Source: Chalara sp. BL73 (Eukaryota; Ascomycota; Leotiomycetes; Helotiales). From it: a stretch of DNA of 64,000 nucleotides. Made by a program: the position numbers and the translations under genes. The notes under the pieces are model-generated. The model did not search any database. It was not told the DNA's origin and was given only the letters and a program-made list of their open reading frames with translations. The stretch spans positions 87,337-151,336 of the forward strand of contig CAKJVC010000099.1 in the NCBI GenBank assembly GCA_918026815.1, read 5' to 3'. Shown here piece after piece: positions 55,801 through 64,000 of this stretch (the stretch's first letter is position 1; each line of letters opens with the position of its first letter).

Positions 55801-56687
55801 AATGGAACGAAGCGAAGATTGGTAGTAATCCTGCCTTTTATGTCGGTCCACGGCGCATTTTTGAAAAGTAGCCTTGTTTCAACAGCTCGTTCCGGCGTCG
55901 CGACGTCGAACGTTGTCTGAATTGCTCTGTGATCGGATCCATGCTCGGTCGTGTGGACTGTACACTTCACCACTGATGTTGCCAATTCCTCGGAAGCCAG
56001 TACCAGATCAATTGTTGACTCATGATTCCCCCGTTGCCACGTCTTCGTTCCTCTCGAGAGCAAGCTGTGTAGGGCATGCTCACTCATGAGGTTGATGATC
56101 GGGTCGGCCTCTCCTTGCCTTTCCCCTGAGACGTCCTCTCCTCCCCATAATTGATCGTGCCGGTTGAAATCCCCGGCAAGTACCACATCCACGCGGGTGC
56201 CAATCTTGCTGCGTGTATCTCTTATTACCTGGTGTAATTCGCATATCGCAACCCTCAGTGCCTCTGCATCCTGCGGTTCAACGTAGACTGACACTACCAG
56301 TATCGACCGGTCTGGGAGTCGCAATACCGCTGCCGTGAGGTCCGATGATTGTATTGGCACCTGTTCTGCTTCGATATCCTTCCGAATCCAGAGCATGCTT
56401 CGAACCGCCCACCTTTCCACACGTTGGACTGTGGGTACTATTTTGATCCAGTTTGGGTGTCCCATAGCGGCTGTCACCAAAGTGCCGTCGATGATCCTCG
56501 CATATGGTTCAGATATCGCCAACACTCCACAATCCTTCAATTGCTCATCACTCATTAAACTGTGTTGCACCTCTCGCTGCTTCCGGACATTCAATTGGAG
56601 TATTTGAAAGGTTTTACGCATCCCGGGAGCGGTGGCGTGTTCCGCAGTTCCCGCTGAGCGATTCGTGTGGCCCTCCGCATGTAACAC
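52860..56687 (-). CDS. LINE ORF2: AP-like endonuclease, reverse transcriptase, RNase H
   Basis: 1,275 residues without stops. Endonuclease at ~25-260 with LQLNVRK, ISEPY, LAGDFNRHDQLWGG (D173, N175) and GSDHRAI (D252, H253). Reverse transcriptase at ~470-770 with SWRPISLLSTLGK, FDVKGAYNGV (612-621), LPQGSPLSPILF and the catalytic AFVDDYNAW (DD at 705-706). RNase H at ~950-1090 (GMGGAIHDTLG, TAELAAIAMA, TIISNNQGAL). C-terminal CACG..HFLFRC zinc motif. It nicks DNA and primes cDNA synthesis at the target. The start overlaps ORF1 by 74 nt, as is usual for termination-reinitiation coupling. The intact frame plus target duplication suggests recent insertion. Confidence 0.95.
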   Translation of the reverse strand: MLHAEGHTNRSAGTAEHATAPGMRKTFQILQLNVRKQREVQHSLMSDEQLKDCGVLAISEPYARIIDGTLVTAAMGHPNWIKIVPTVQRVERWAVRSMLWIRKDIEAEQVPIQSSDLTAAVLRLPDRSILVVSVYVEPQDAEALRVAICELHQVIRDTRSKIGTRVDVVLAGDFNRHDQLWGGEDVSGERQGEADPIINLMSEHALHSLLSRGTKTWQRGNHESTIDLVLASEELATSVVKCTVHTTEHGSDHRAIQTTFDVATPERAVETRLLFKNAPWTDIKGRITTNLRFVPFGGSVQQQADGLMTAVLEAVHALTPKAKPSPYAKRWWTTDLTQLRRVYTYWRNQARTQRRLGRMFPELEQQANEAAKEYHDAVRRQKKAHWEDFLADDTNIWQAAKYLDPRGSSAFDKIPPLTRRDGSTTKNKTEQAEELLSVFFPPLPERIEDEGPRPQRTAVSMPPLTMEEVERRMFAAKPRKAPGEDGLPAMVWKQVWPVVKDRVLLLFQTSLDEGELPTQWRNAKIIPLKKPNKGDYTVAESWRPISLLSTLGKTLESVIAERISHAVETFGLLPTNHFGARKKRSAEQALLLLQEHIYNAWRSKKVLSLVSFDVKGAYNGVYKDRLLQRLAARGIPPALVRWIDAFCSERTATILVNGHTSQQQPLPQAGLPQGSPLSPILFLFFNADLVQHKLNANGGSIAFVDDYNAWVTGSSADVNREGIQAIIDKAMDWERRSGATFEGKKTAIIHFTRRHDRISTRPFTIKGEAIAPKEATKILGVVMDSGLRYVQHIGKATTKGLLAAMALKRLRLVSPSTARQLFGATVAPVVDYASNVWMHACGHKGMALMNRIQRIGAQAVTGAFRTVATAVAEAEASIRTVSERFAERATKVWVNIRTLPETNPISKLNTRALRRFTSPLQKIACAHQNMPTNKMEVIQPYVIAPWEERLPATIDFGTEEITNIANTICGIRIATSSSARKRIVGMGGAIHDTLGIVTGREPSAYSVTLGARTEQNPYTAELAAIAMAMKRLPLHLVGRQITIISNNQGALLATSQPRHQSGQTSIKEIYEVASALRKGGNSISMIWIPSQESFELGRRAKEAARQATEPDRTPQGQCYQAKSTTINRGKAEKAIRTLPDEVGKYSREIDTALPGKHTRTLYDGLKRREASVLAQLRTGMARLNGYLHRIGAAESDQCACGQATETVKHFLFRCTRWDAHRTQMLAQTDTRRGNLSFHLGGKAPSDPETWTPNIDAVRATIKFAIATRRLDMEVE

Positions 56688-57985
56688 ACTTTGGTATTAC
56701 TGCTTGACATTCACTGTGGTGGTGTCCTACTTGAGCACACTTGGCACAGACTTGCGGTTGCGTGCATGAGTACGCTTTGTGCCCGATTTCCTGACATCGA
56801 TAGCATTTCTGTGGACCATATCGCGGCTCGAAAACCCTGGTGTAGGCTGACTCTCCTGCGGCATGGAAGTATTGGTCTTGTAACAGACGTGCTGCTTCGC
56901 TGCCTTTGGTGACATAGACCACCATTGAACCATAAGCTTTACCCGCGTCTTTCCTGCTGAGCCACCCAATCTTGGCTATGTGGACCCCGTTTTCCTCCCC
57001 AAGGACTTCGGCGGCGCCCGGTAAAATATTTCCGTCGTGATCGAGTATAGTTGTTCGATTGACATTGTCCACCTTGACCGGGTACAGTTGGTCTCGCAGC
57101 ACTCGGACTCCCTCGGCCGCAGTTTTCTGGGCCGCTTCCTTGACCCGTTGGAGTTCAGCTTCGTCTCTGCATACAATCTTGATGCGTTCCGTGTTCCTGG
57201 CGTCTCTGATCACCGCAGCGCAGCGCCAATTTGCTTGTCCTTCCACGGTGCGAATCTCCTCCTCAATTGCCTTCCGAACTGCCCCAGGTTGTGCCTTTGC
57301 TTCTCTCTCCCTCCCCAACTCTAGACGTGTCAACCGTACAGTACAGCGTATCGGTCATTGTTGACGGCGTGGTGCGCAGGGAGGAGAGGGTTCGTACATT
57401 GCTGGGTAAGCTGTCTGGTGGCGTTCGGGCGACTTCTGCATACGATGGGGATGGGCTTGACGGTGCCTGGGCATTGGACAGCTGGGTCTGAATCTTTTCC
57501 GTCATATCTGTAACCTCTGCCTTAAGCTCTGCCTTAAGCTCTGCCTTAAGTGTTTCTATCTGCTCCGTGAAGGTCCGCGTTATGGTTTTGATCTGGGTCA
57601 CGTGCTCCTTCTTCTGTTCCTCCACTGCTTTCAACAGCGACTTGACCAAGTCAGTGAGCACTTTGATCTGCATATTTACGCTTGCATTCGCTTTTTCGTG
57701 CACCGGCTGGTTCGGGGTCGCTGCCGCTGCTGCAGGACGTTCTCCTGCCTTCGCGGCGAGGGCCTTAACCTTCGTCGCTACACTTTGTTCCTTGGGATGC
57801 GCGCCGATCCCCGTTCGTCTAGTTTGCAATGGAATGGGACCTTCCTCAATTACTTCAATCGTGTCCTCTATATCGCTTGACACCGCTCTAGATCTTCTCT
57901 TGCTCCATTCTGATGCCTTCGACGTCTGGACGCGTTCCCGGCTCGACTGACGCGTCACGGCCTCCATGTTCTCCTTCCTCCACAC
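56614..57985 (-). pseudogene. LINE ORF1 (gag-like, three zinc knuckles), one frameshift
   Basis: The 5' block (57263-57985) starts MWRKENMEAVTRQSS (or MEAV at 57,967), is basic, has a coiled coil (VKSLLKAVEEQKKEHVTQIK, LKAELKAELKAE) and reads to TLYCTVDTSR. The 3' block (56614-57333), in another frame, continues RLELGREREAKAQPGAVRKA and ends with three CCHC knuckles (CYRCQEIGHKAYSC, CAKCAQVGHHHSEC, CVTCGGPHE..C). The blocks overlap at 57263-57333, so one single-base indel near 57,325 separates two halves of one RNA-binding protein. It could be a mutation, a sequencing error or, less likely, a programmed shift. Confidence 0.85.
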
Positions 57986-58115
57986 AACTACCGATTCTCA
58001 CTAATATGATTGCTGGCTGACTGGATTGCTGGCTGCCCTCAAAGGCCTTCTCCGCACCGATTACCGAACGAATTGGACAATGAAATTGAGATCGTCTGTA
58101 TTCAGGCTAAATATA

Positions 58116-59999
58116 CATGGGGAGCCCTAGGGGCTCGGCTACGACATGTCACGTGCTCGACAAGGGTCGGTATGTGACACCGATAAGTTAATCCAAACTG
58201 ATTAGCAAGCCGTTTTGGCTCGCATCCATTTTTGGCGGCCTTTGGTAGCAATTTAGACTGGTCGCTTCCACTTTTGGCTCTGGCCAAAGGAGAGAGAATG
58301 TTGGGGAACGGCATACGGTAAGAGAGTACGCCGGAAATGGATTCTATGGGGCTTCGAACTTCCAGGACGGGATATTCCAAATAGTTTAATGCCAAAACGG
58401 GCTGTGGAGGTCACCGATACGGCTCTTATTGATGTGGTCACGTGCCAAGGCACTTGTGGTGCACTACTTCGTACGTGTACCACTGTACGAAGTACCTTCG
58501 TATCTCTGCCTTACCTTGCCACCAGCTTAACCCGAAACAACGAAGGAGCACTATCTGGGAAAGTCTTCCAGAGGCAAAGTCGGCATTGATGGCAGCAAGA
58601 AGCAACAGAGTCACTCTAGCTGGGCTGGTCCTGTCAACAATTACATTCTGCATTCACGGAAATGCCTGATCCGCTTATAACAACGACTTTCTGATTTGAT
58701 TTCAAGAGCTTCTGTAACAGCCAAAGTCGGTTAGGGACGCGTTTGCTAGGTCAGAAATAACTATTATGGCTTTTTGAGCCGCAATTGGCAAATACTCCAA
58801 CGCCAATACATACTCTCTGGCTGTCAGGGTCCAACAGGGGTCGAGGCCGACTGTCAGGTGCCAGAACACAGGTAGAGTGACTAGTCTAGTACGTGCGGAA
58901 TGATCTATGGTATCGATTCTAGTATTATGACGTATATAGAAGAAAACCTATTCTCTGCTGTACCACTCTGTTTTACCCCTCCTTATAGCCTTCGGTACGC
59001 CATCGGCTCCTTACGGGGCGTGTCGCATGTGCGTAGCATATAAGTGGGTCGGGCCCGACCCCGCAAGGTCTGCCATGACTCCGTATGCTCTACGAAGGTA
59101 CAGCATAACCCTAACCCTCACCCTACGTCTCACGACAATTGTGTCGGGGGCAATTAATCCTAGAAGGACCAATAGGTTGTTGGTACTTACCCTGGATAGC
59201 GTACAAGCACAGACGCCCAACGTTGAAATATTTGGGCACGTACGAAGTAGTTGCATACCTGCCCCACAATTGTTGGTGCTGGGTCAAATCGGGGAGACTA
59301 CCTTCAAGGACATGACTCGTGGGGATACCACTTTCCGTTTCCAGCATGTTTACCGCCGATCTTTGTTCCGACAGTTTGGTTCAGCTCACTATAAAATACC
59401 CTGTCCATGCATTTTCCAAATGGAATTACAATCTATTGGTTGACCCAACTATTGCATATGACCTGCGTATATATTAATCATGCAATAGAGCCGAGGTACG
59501 CGCCATTGGTAAGGGGAAACACTGAAATCCGCTGTGGCGGTCTATTTAGCTATTGAATCTACTATCGGGTCTCTGTCATTCCAAGATCTTAAATCGAGTC
59601 CACTATTTACAGTCCTTATTCATTGGACGCTGGAGGAGAGTACATATAATGTGACTGATAACAAGTATAATATTAAGCGTATCGGAAACGGTGATGCGCG
59701 ACTAGCCGACTACCGAGTTTCTCGTTCAAGCAGGGGCAGTCGCGTACGCTCTACGGTGCTTGTCAAATAAGCAAAAACGAGAATTGTACTCAAGTTGATA
59801 CTACCAACCGATAAGATTACTTCTCGTTCACCTTCGGTAGATTTCAAACAGGAGATAGAGATTCAGAAATGGCTCGTTGGAAATATGTTGTCTCAAGAAT
59901 GAGACACCCATCAACCATCTCCACGCCGGTAGCCGTTAATCTAGCCCTACAATTTGGATAACTTGCTTACGATATATAGAGGACGGTAGGTAAGGAGCT
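58116..59999. other. Intergenic region, no supported gene
   Basis: Contains short palindromes (GGGAGCCCTAGGGGCTC near 58,121; CTTCGTACGTG/TACGAAG pairs near 58,470-58,495). Open frames here are short and featureless. The sequence before 60,000 may hold an upstream exon of the ankyrin gene. Confidence 0.35.
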
Positions 60000-61560
60000 T
60001 TGAGGTGTAACGGAAATGACAGCAAACAGCAACCTGCTGAGGTTGCCGAGGAAATTGGAGATTTCATCATTGTAGATTCAGGAATGCCTACCGCGGTACA
60101 TCATGCACACGAAAATGGGAACGCAGATCCAGCTGGAGATGAATTCAATATAGTGGATGAGATAGCCATTAATAGGCGAGAGGCGCCACATGTTGTTGAC
60201 GGTATGCGGGTAGCGCAGCTTGTTCTGTCTTTGCTCGACACAACATCTAACGACCCTTTGGAAATACCGGAGGGTTCAAAGAGGACTTCTGTTTCTCATG
60301 CGTCAGATAAAGATGATATGGCTCAAAGACTGCCGCAAACGCTGTCATCGAGCACTGCAAGCTTGCAACTACCAAGCACACAGCTACTAAACAAGCTGCC
60401 AAGCTTTCAAGAGTTGTCAAATAGTTTGCTACGCGGACCTCCAGCTCCTCTGATTACTGTCAGGCTCCAGATAGATAGCAGAGGGCAATTCGGCATGCGC
60501 TATACTCCGTTTTATTTTGGTCCCGAGGTCGACGTTGCGCAGTTTTTTGCATGGTTTAAAAGTCAAACGGGCCATGGTTGTGACGGCACGTAGGATAGGA
60601 GCAACAGCTCAAAGTAATACGGGTAAAAATCGAGAATAATAGAACTACAGAACTATGGAGGCAAGAAGGGAAGCCTATATACAGGAGCCTTGATCACGTG
60701 CCGTGTCTCTACGGGTGCCTGACGTATGCCTTACAGTCGTAGGCGCGCCAGCGCCGTGACAATGGTGGTGTTGCAGGACCCCTACTCTGCTTGTCTCTCT
60801 CCAGAGGCGCTTTGAGAATTTGCGATCCGGATTCGAAAAGTTATTCGGTATGGTTTAGAATCTATTGGAAAACCGTAGAAGCTTCGCCCATTCTGCCATC
60901 TTTTACAGATCTTACGGTAGGGTCATATTTCGGACATAACGTCACCGTGAAGCTATTCCTCAAAAAGGCGCCGATATTGAGGCGAAGGACGATTCTAGCC
61001 GAACGCCACTATCGTGGGCCGTCGAAGAAGGGCACAAAGCTATTGTCGAGCTGCTTCTCGAAAAAGGCGCCGACGTCGAGGTGAAGTACAGGTCTGGTTG
61101 GACACCGCTATTGTGGGCCGTCAAAGAAGGGGACGAGGCTATTGTCGAGCTACTTCTCCAAAAGGTGCCAATTTTGAGGCGAGGGACAATTTTGGTCGAA
61201 CGCCCTATTGTGGGCCGTTGAAGAAGGGCACAAGGCTATCGTCGAGCTACTTCTCAGAAAAGGCGCCGACGTCAAGGCGCAGTACAAGTTTGGTTGGACA
61301 CCGCTATTTTAGGCCGTCATAACAGGGGACAAAGCTATTGTCGAGCTACTTCTCAGAAAAGGCGCCGACGTCGAGGCGAAGTACAGGTCTGGTTGGACAC
61401 CGCTATTTTGGGCCGTCAATGAAGGGCACAAGGCTATTGTCGACCTGCTTCTCGAAAAAGGCGCCGACGTTAAAGCAAAAGACAAGTCTGGTTGGACGCC
61501 GCTATTACTAGCCGCCTACAAAAGGCACAAAGCTATCGTCGAGCTACTTCTCCAAAAGAC
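60000..61560 (+). pseudogene. Ankyrin-repeat protein gene, split by a solo LTR and frameshifted
   Basis: 60000-60578 encodes an acidic N-terminal part and VRLQIDSRGQFGMRYTPFYF, VDVAQFFAWFKSQTGHG. After the solo LTR 60579-60761 and one ATGGT copy, the same frame resumes at 60,767 (GVAGPLLCLSLSRGAL, DSKSYSVWFRIYWKTVEASP) and enters ankyrin repeats. About seven 33-residue repeats follow in shifting frames (GHKAIVELLLEKGADVEVK, YRSGWTPLLWAVKEGDE, ...), with indels near 60,970, 61,175 and 61,207 and a TAG at ~61,312 where Trp is expected. The true start is unclear: an in-frame TAA sits at 59991-59993 and the first ATG is at ~60,084, so an upstream exon is possible. Not functional as written. Confidence 0.75.
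60579..60761 (-). mobile_element. Solo LTR, 183 bp, in the ankyrin gene
   Basis: Starts TGTGACGGCACGTAGG and ends GCCAGCGCCGTGACA, flanked by ATGGT (60574-60578 and 60762-60766). Same family as 28943-29145, about 20 bp shorter. Confidence 0.9.
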
Positions 61561-61739
61561 GCTTCAGTGGAGTCACTGGATTAATACAGCCAGACACCGC
61601 TGCAGCTGCAGCATTTTAGAAACAGATTAGGATTGTCAAGTTCCTAGTCTAGAATAGCGCAGATGTGAACATGCCCTTTCGAAATGAGGCTTTTGGCAAC
61701 TACAATCGCTTCTGTTCCGGCCAGTGTTGTCAGTAGTGT

Positions 61740-61835
61740 TGTGGTGTGATATTAATATTCCTAATATTGTGATATGATATTAGGTTTTCTGATATTAGGA
61801 ATATCTTATATGATATAATATCGACTAGGCTAATA
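61740..61835. repeat. AT-rich palindromic tract
   Basis: Repeated GATATTA, AATATTCC and GATATTAGGAATATC blocks, nearly all A/T, able to form several hairpins. No gene. Confidence 0.7.
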
Positions 61836-61913
61836 TCATTGAAAAGCTTGTCTTTTCTCTGCTGTAAATTTGTTGGGCGTCGAAAAAGTATCACGTGAAC
61901 GACCGGGGTTGTG

Positions 61914-61987
61914 ATTGGTTGGAGGATCGAGCTGTGATTGGCTGGAGGATCAGGCTGTGATTGGCTGGAGGATTAGACCATGATTGG
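61914..61987 (+). promoter_or_regulatory. Four ATTGG (inverted CCAAT) boxes at exact 23-bp spacing
   Basis: ATTGG at 61914, 61937, 61960 and 61983 inside a degenerate 23-bp tandem unit (TGTGATTGGCTGGAGGATC). They lie ~120-195 bp upstream of the Helitron start at 62,110, where CCAAT-binding complex sites are expected. The start codon follows a T-rich stretch and an AAGGCTC sequence. Confidence 0.6.
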
Positions 61988-62109
61988 CTACAAAAAGTCA
62001 TGTCACGTGTCGGAGAAACTTGTCGGTCCGAATCCGACTGGGGGAGCTTTAAGCTGTAGATTTCTTGAATTTTTCTTTCTTTTTTTAAGGCTCTACAGCT
62101 ATTACAACC

Positions 62110-64000
62110 ATGAGCGACGTATTTTGTGCTGCGTGCTGGCGCAAGTTACCGCTAATTGAATTCCTTAAAAATGGGATTACAGACGAAAACAACAAAGGCT
62201 ATCGAAAGCTCGCGTCATGCAATAAATGCCGTGAGCAGGCCGCGGCCAGGAGGAAAAAACTAAGTCTAAAAGAGCTTTACAGGATATTGATGCTAATCCT
62301 CGAAATAAAAGGGCGCGTTTACAGCCCCGAAATCCTACCGCTTAAGATCAAGCTTCCGGATATCCTCCCGCCCAAAAGCAAGCTCCTTAAATACAAGCTT
62401 CTCGAATACAAGCTATTGATGCTAATCCTCGAGATCAAAGAGCGCGTTTACAACCCCGAAATCCTCCTGCCCAAGAACAAGCTCCTCAAGTACAAGCTCC
62501 TCGAATACAAGCTATTGATGCCAATCCTCGAGATCAAAGAGCGCGTTTACTACCTCGAAATCTTTCTGCCCAAGAACAAGCTCCTCAAATACAAGCTATT
62601 GATGTTACCTCTCGAGATCAAAAAGCGCGTTTACAGCCCCGAAATCCTACCGTTCAAGATCAAACTTCCGGAAATCCTTCTGCCCAAAAACAAGCTCTTC
62701 AAATACAAGCTATTGATGCTAATTCTCGAGATGAAAGGGCGCGTATACAACCCCGAAATCCTACTGCTCAAAGCCAAGCTCCTCGAAATTCAACCGCTTA
62801 AGAACAGGCTCTTCAAAATAGGCTTACTTTTTCTTTCTCTGGCTTTTTGCCCGAAAACGAATGGCAAATGATACAGAACTTTAATTCGGCTTTGGCCGAC
62901 ATACATATGGAAACGTGTACTCGCTGTAAAGAGCATTGGTTTGAGATGGAGTTACGGGCCGGAATTTGTCACAGGTGCTTAAAACATGACAAAGGTGCAA
63001 AAACGCTATACCTTCTATCTGTAAATAACGAAATGGATCCGGGAGAAGTTCCTGATTACTTGCCTGAGCTAAGCCAGCTTGAGGAAATGATTATAGCTCG
63101 GTGCCATGTTCAAATGATTGTATTTCGGTATCGGGTTCATCAATATCACTACTCAGGCCATTGCGTAAGCTTTATGCAGAATATCGTTAAAACTGTCGAC
63201 GTTCTTCCTAATTTGCCGACTGAGCTGGAAATCGTTCTATTACGCCCAAGCACTGCTGATTCTTCTCGATATCAACGTCAATTCCGCGCCGATTTCCGTG
63301 TTCGGAAATCCAATGTTTTAGCTTGGCTTCAATATCTGAAAGCTTACAACCCCGACTATCGGTATATCAATATTTCTATGGAGCGAGTGAATGCTTTGCC
63401 AGAAGACGCCGATATATCTTCTTCTTTACAGGTTATTAACGAGCCAGCTACCGAGCCTGAAAATATTGAATCAGACCCGGAAGATGAAACTACTTTGCTT
63501 TCTATACCTGCTGTATCAATGGTGCCGAATTTCGAAGCTACTGAAACTGTTACAGAGCAAATTTTGCGCGATTTTACCGCTCAGCGCCCGGTTTCGCAGA
63601 TTCCAGCTCCGTCGGTACGAATGACACCTATCGATGAGGCAGCTGGAAAGAGCGTATTCTTAGTATGGCATTTCCTACGTTGTATCCTACGGGTCGAGGT
63701 GACTTTAATGCTCCACGGTTACGAGAAGTTAGCTTAAAAGAGTACGCTCGTCATCTAATGTGCTTTCATGATGGAAGATTTGGCCGGCACCCGAGATGGC
63801 GCTTTTTCGTTTTCAATTTACTTATGCGCCGAAAAGCAGGTATGCAAGCCCGGTATTACGTTTCCAAAGGGTCGAACTTTGCAAATATGACTCGTGAAGA
63901 GCTAAGTGATGCGCTACAGGCCGACGATTCTCTTTTGTCTGATATTGTTCGTGTCGGTACGCCTTTAGTAGGCACTCGACCGTTTTGGAGAAACCATTCG
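62110..64000 (+). pseudogene. Helitron protein gene, 5' part, with frameshifts and stops; runs off the window
   Basis: Starts MSDVFCAACWRKLPLIEFLK with a zinc-ribbon-like CAAC..CNKC pair. A run of six A at 62254-62259 seems one A short: adding one joins KRALQDIDANPRNKRARLQP and a tandem-repeat linker to LPENEWQMIQNFNSALADIH in one frame. In that frame three TAA stops (62343, 62388, 62799) fall at likely CAA codons. The DUF6570-like part follows (CTRCKEHWFEMELRAGICHR, EEMIIARCHVQMIVFRYRV). Another indel near 63,650 shifts into MAFPTLYPTGRGDFNAPRLR and RWRFFVFNLLMRRKAGMQAR, the Helitron_like_N domain, open to the window end. Rep and helicase would lie beyond 64,000. Confidence 0.8.
62285..62815 (+). 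repeat. Tandem repeat coding for a Gln/Pro/Arg linker in the Helitron protein
   Basis: About five copies of a block starting ATTGATGCTAATCCTCGA (near 62,286, 62,415, 62,514, 62,601 and 62,714), with unit lengths varying from ~87 to ~130 bp. In the likely original frame it codes for AIDANPRDQRARLQPRN followed by a Gln/Pro-rich run. Confidence 0.85.

Larger units (their letters stand above)
52541..58102 (-). mobile_element. Full-length LINE (non-LTR retrotransposon) with 13-bp target duplication
   Basis: Exact copies of CAGGCTAAATATA lie at 52528-52540 and 58103-58115, delimiting an element of 5,562 bp on the minus strand. Order 5' to 3': short 5' UTR (~117 bp), ORF1 (gag-like), ORF2 (endonuclease, reverse transcriptase, RNase H, zinc motif), 3' UTR, and a tail of (CTA)n instead of poly(A). 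The layout fits the RNase-H-bearing I/Tad-like groups of fungal LINEs. Confidence 0.95.

Noticed and set aside
59104..59130. CCCTAACCCT stretch resembling telomere repeats
   Set aside because: Only two CCCTAA units followed by CTCACCC; too short to be a telomeric tract or a new telomere site.
62110..62871. Leu/Lys/Ile-rich tandem-repeat protein as a new structural family
   Set aside because: The frame is a shifted reading of the Helitron linker. The alternative frame links smoothly to known Helitron motifs on both sides.

Overview
The window looks like a repeat-rich, accessory stretch of a filamentous ascomycete (Pezizomycotina) chromosome. The evidence is short introns of about 42-82 nt with GT..AG ends and CTAAC/CTGAC-like branch sites, fungal families (F-box protein, CorA-like protein, Helo-like/NB-ARC/TPR STAND receptor, ankyrin protein), and many Helitron, Tc1/mariner, pogo, hAT, gypsy and LINE sequences. 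Many in-frame stops sit where TGG or CAA codons are expected, as repeat-induced point mutation (RIP) would leave them. No bacterial operons, CRISPR arrays or rRNA genes were seen.

Layout. 0.5-6.2 kb: a two-exon 869-aa fungal protein with a HicA-like C-terminus (+), then an F-box gene (-). 7.2-12.3 kb: a truncated Helitron N-terminal gene abuts a CorA-like gene that is cut in its membrane segment by a 5'-truncated LINE, followed by a hAT relic. 12.9-18 kb: a one-pass membrane protein with a Cys-rich outer domain, a WD-like fragment, a gypsy RNase H fragment holding a fold-back repeat, and a clean five-exon gene (-) with an acidic tail. 19.4-20 kb: nested small elements with 5-bp target duplications. 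20.5-26.5 kb: one decayed Helitron that still shows HUH, two-tyrosine and helicase motifs.

26,357-44,794 is a direct tandem duplication of about 9.2 kb. Each unit carries the 3' end of that Helitron, an intact Tc1/mariner element, an older Tc1 relic split by a solo LTR, a perfect 34-bp inverted repeat, two unknown ORFs and an NLR (STAND) gene. The second NLR runs on past the duplication to 45,255. Differences between the units are nearly all 1-2 nt indels in homopolymers and pile up on both sides of the junction at 35,570/35,571, so an assembly artefact must be considered.

45.8-52.2 kb: a solo LTR, a small membrane protein, a pogo/Fot1 element with a non-autonomous element nested in its transposase, Tc1 and pogo relics, and a four-helix membrane protein gene. 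52.5-58.1 kb: an apparently full-length LINE (-) with a 13-bp target site duplication and a (CTA)n tail. 60-61.6 kb: an ankyrin-repeat gene split by a solo LTR whose reading frame rejoins exactly when the LTR is removed. 61.9-64 kb: a four-CCAAT-box promoter ahead of a third Helitron gene with frameshifts and RIP-type stops, running off the right edge.

The plausible host genes are 557-3221, 4455-6195, 12937-13804, 16515-17884, the NLR(s), 51639-52194 and perhaps 46230-46724. Most of the rest is mobile DNA or host genes broken by it. Family names come from recognised motifs and remembered family patterns; no database search was run.
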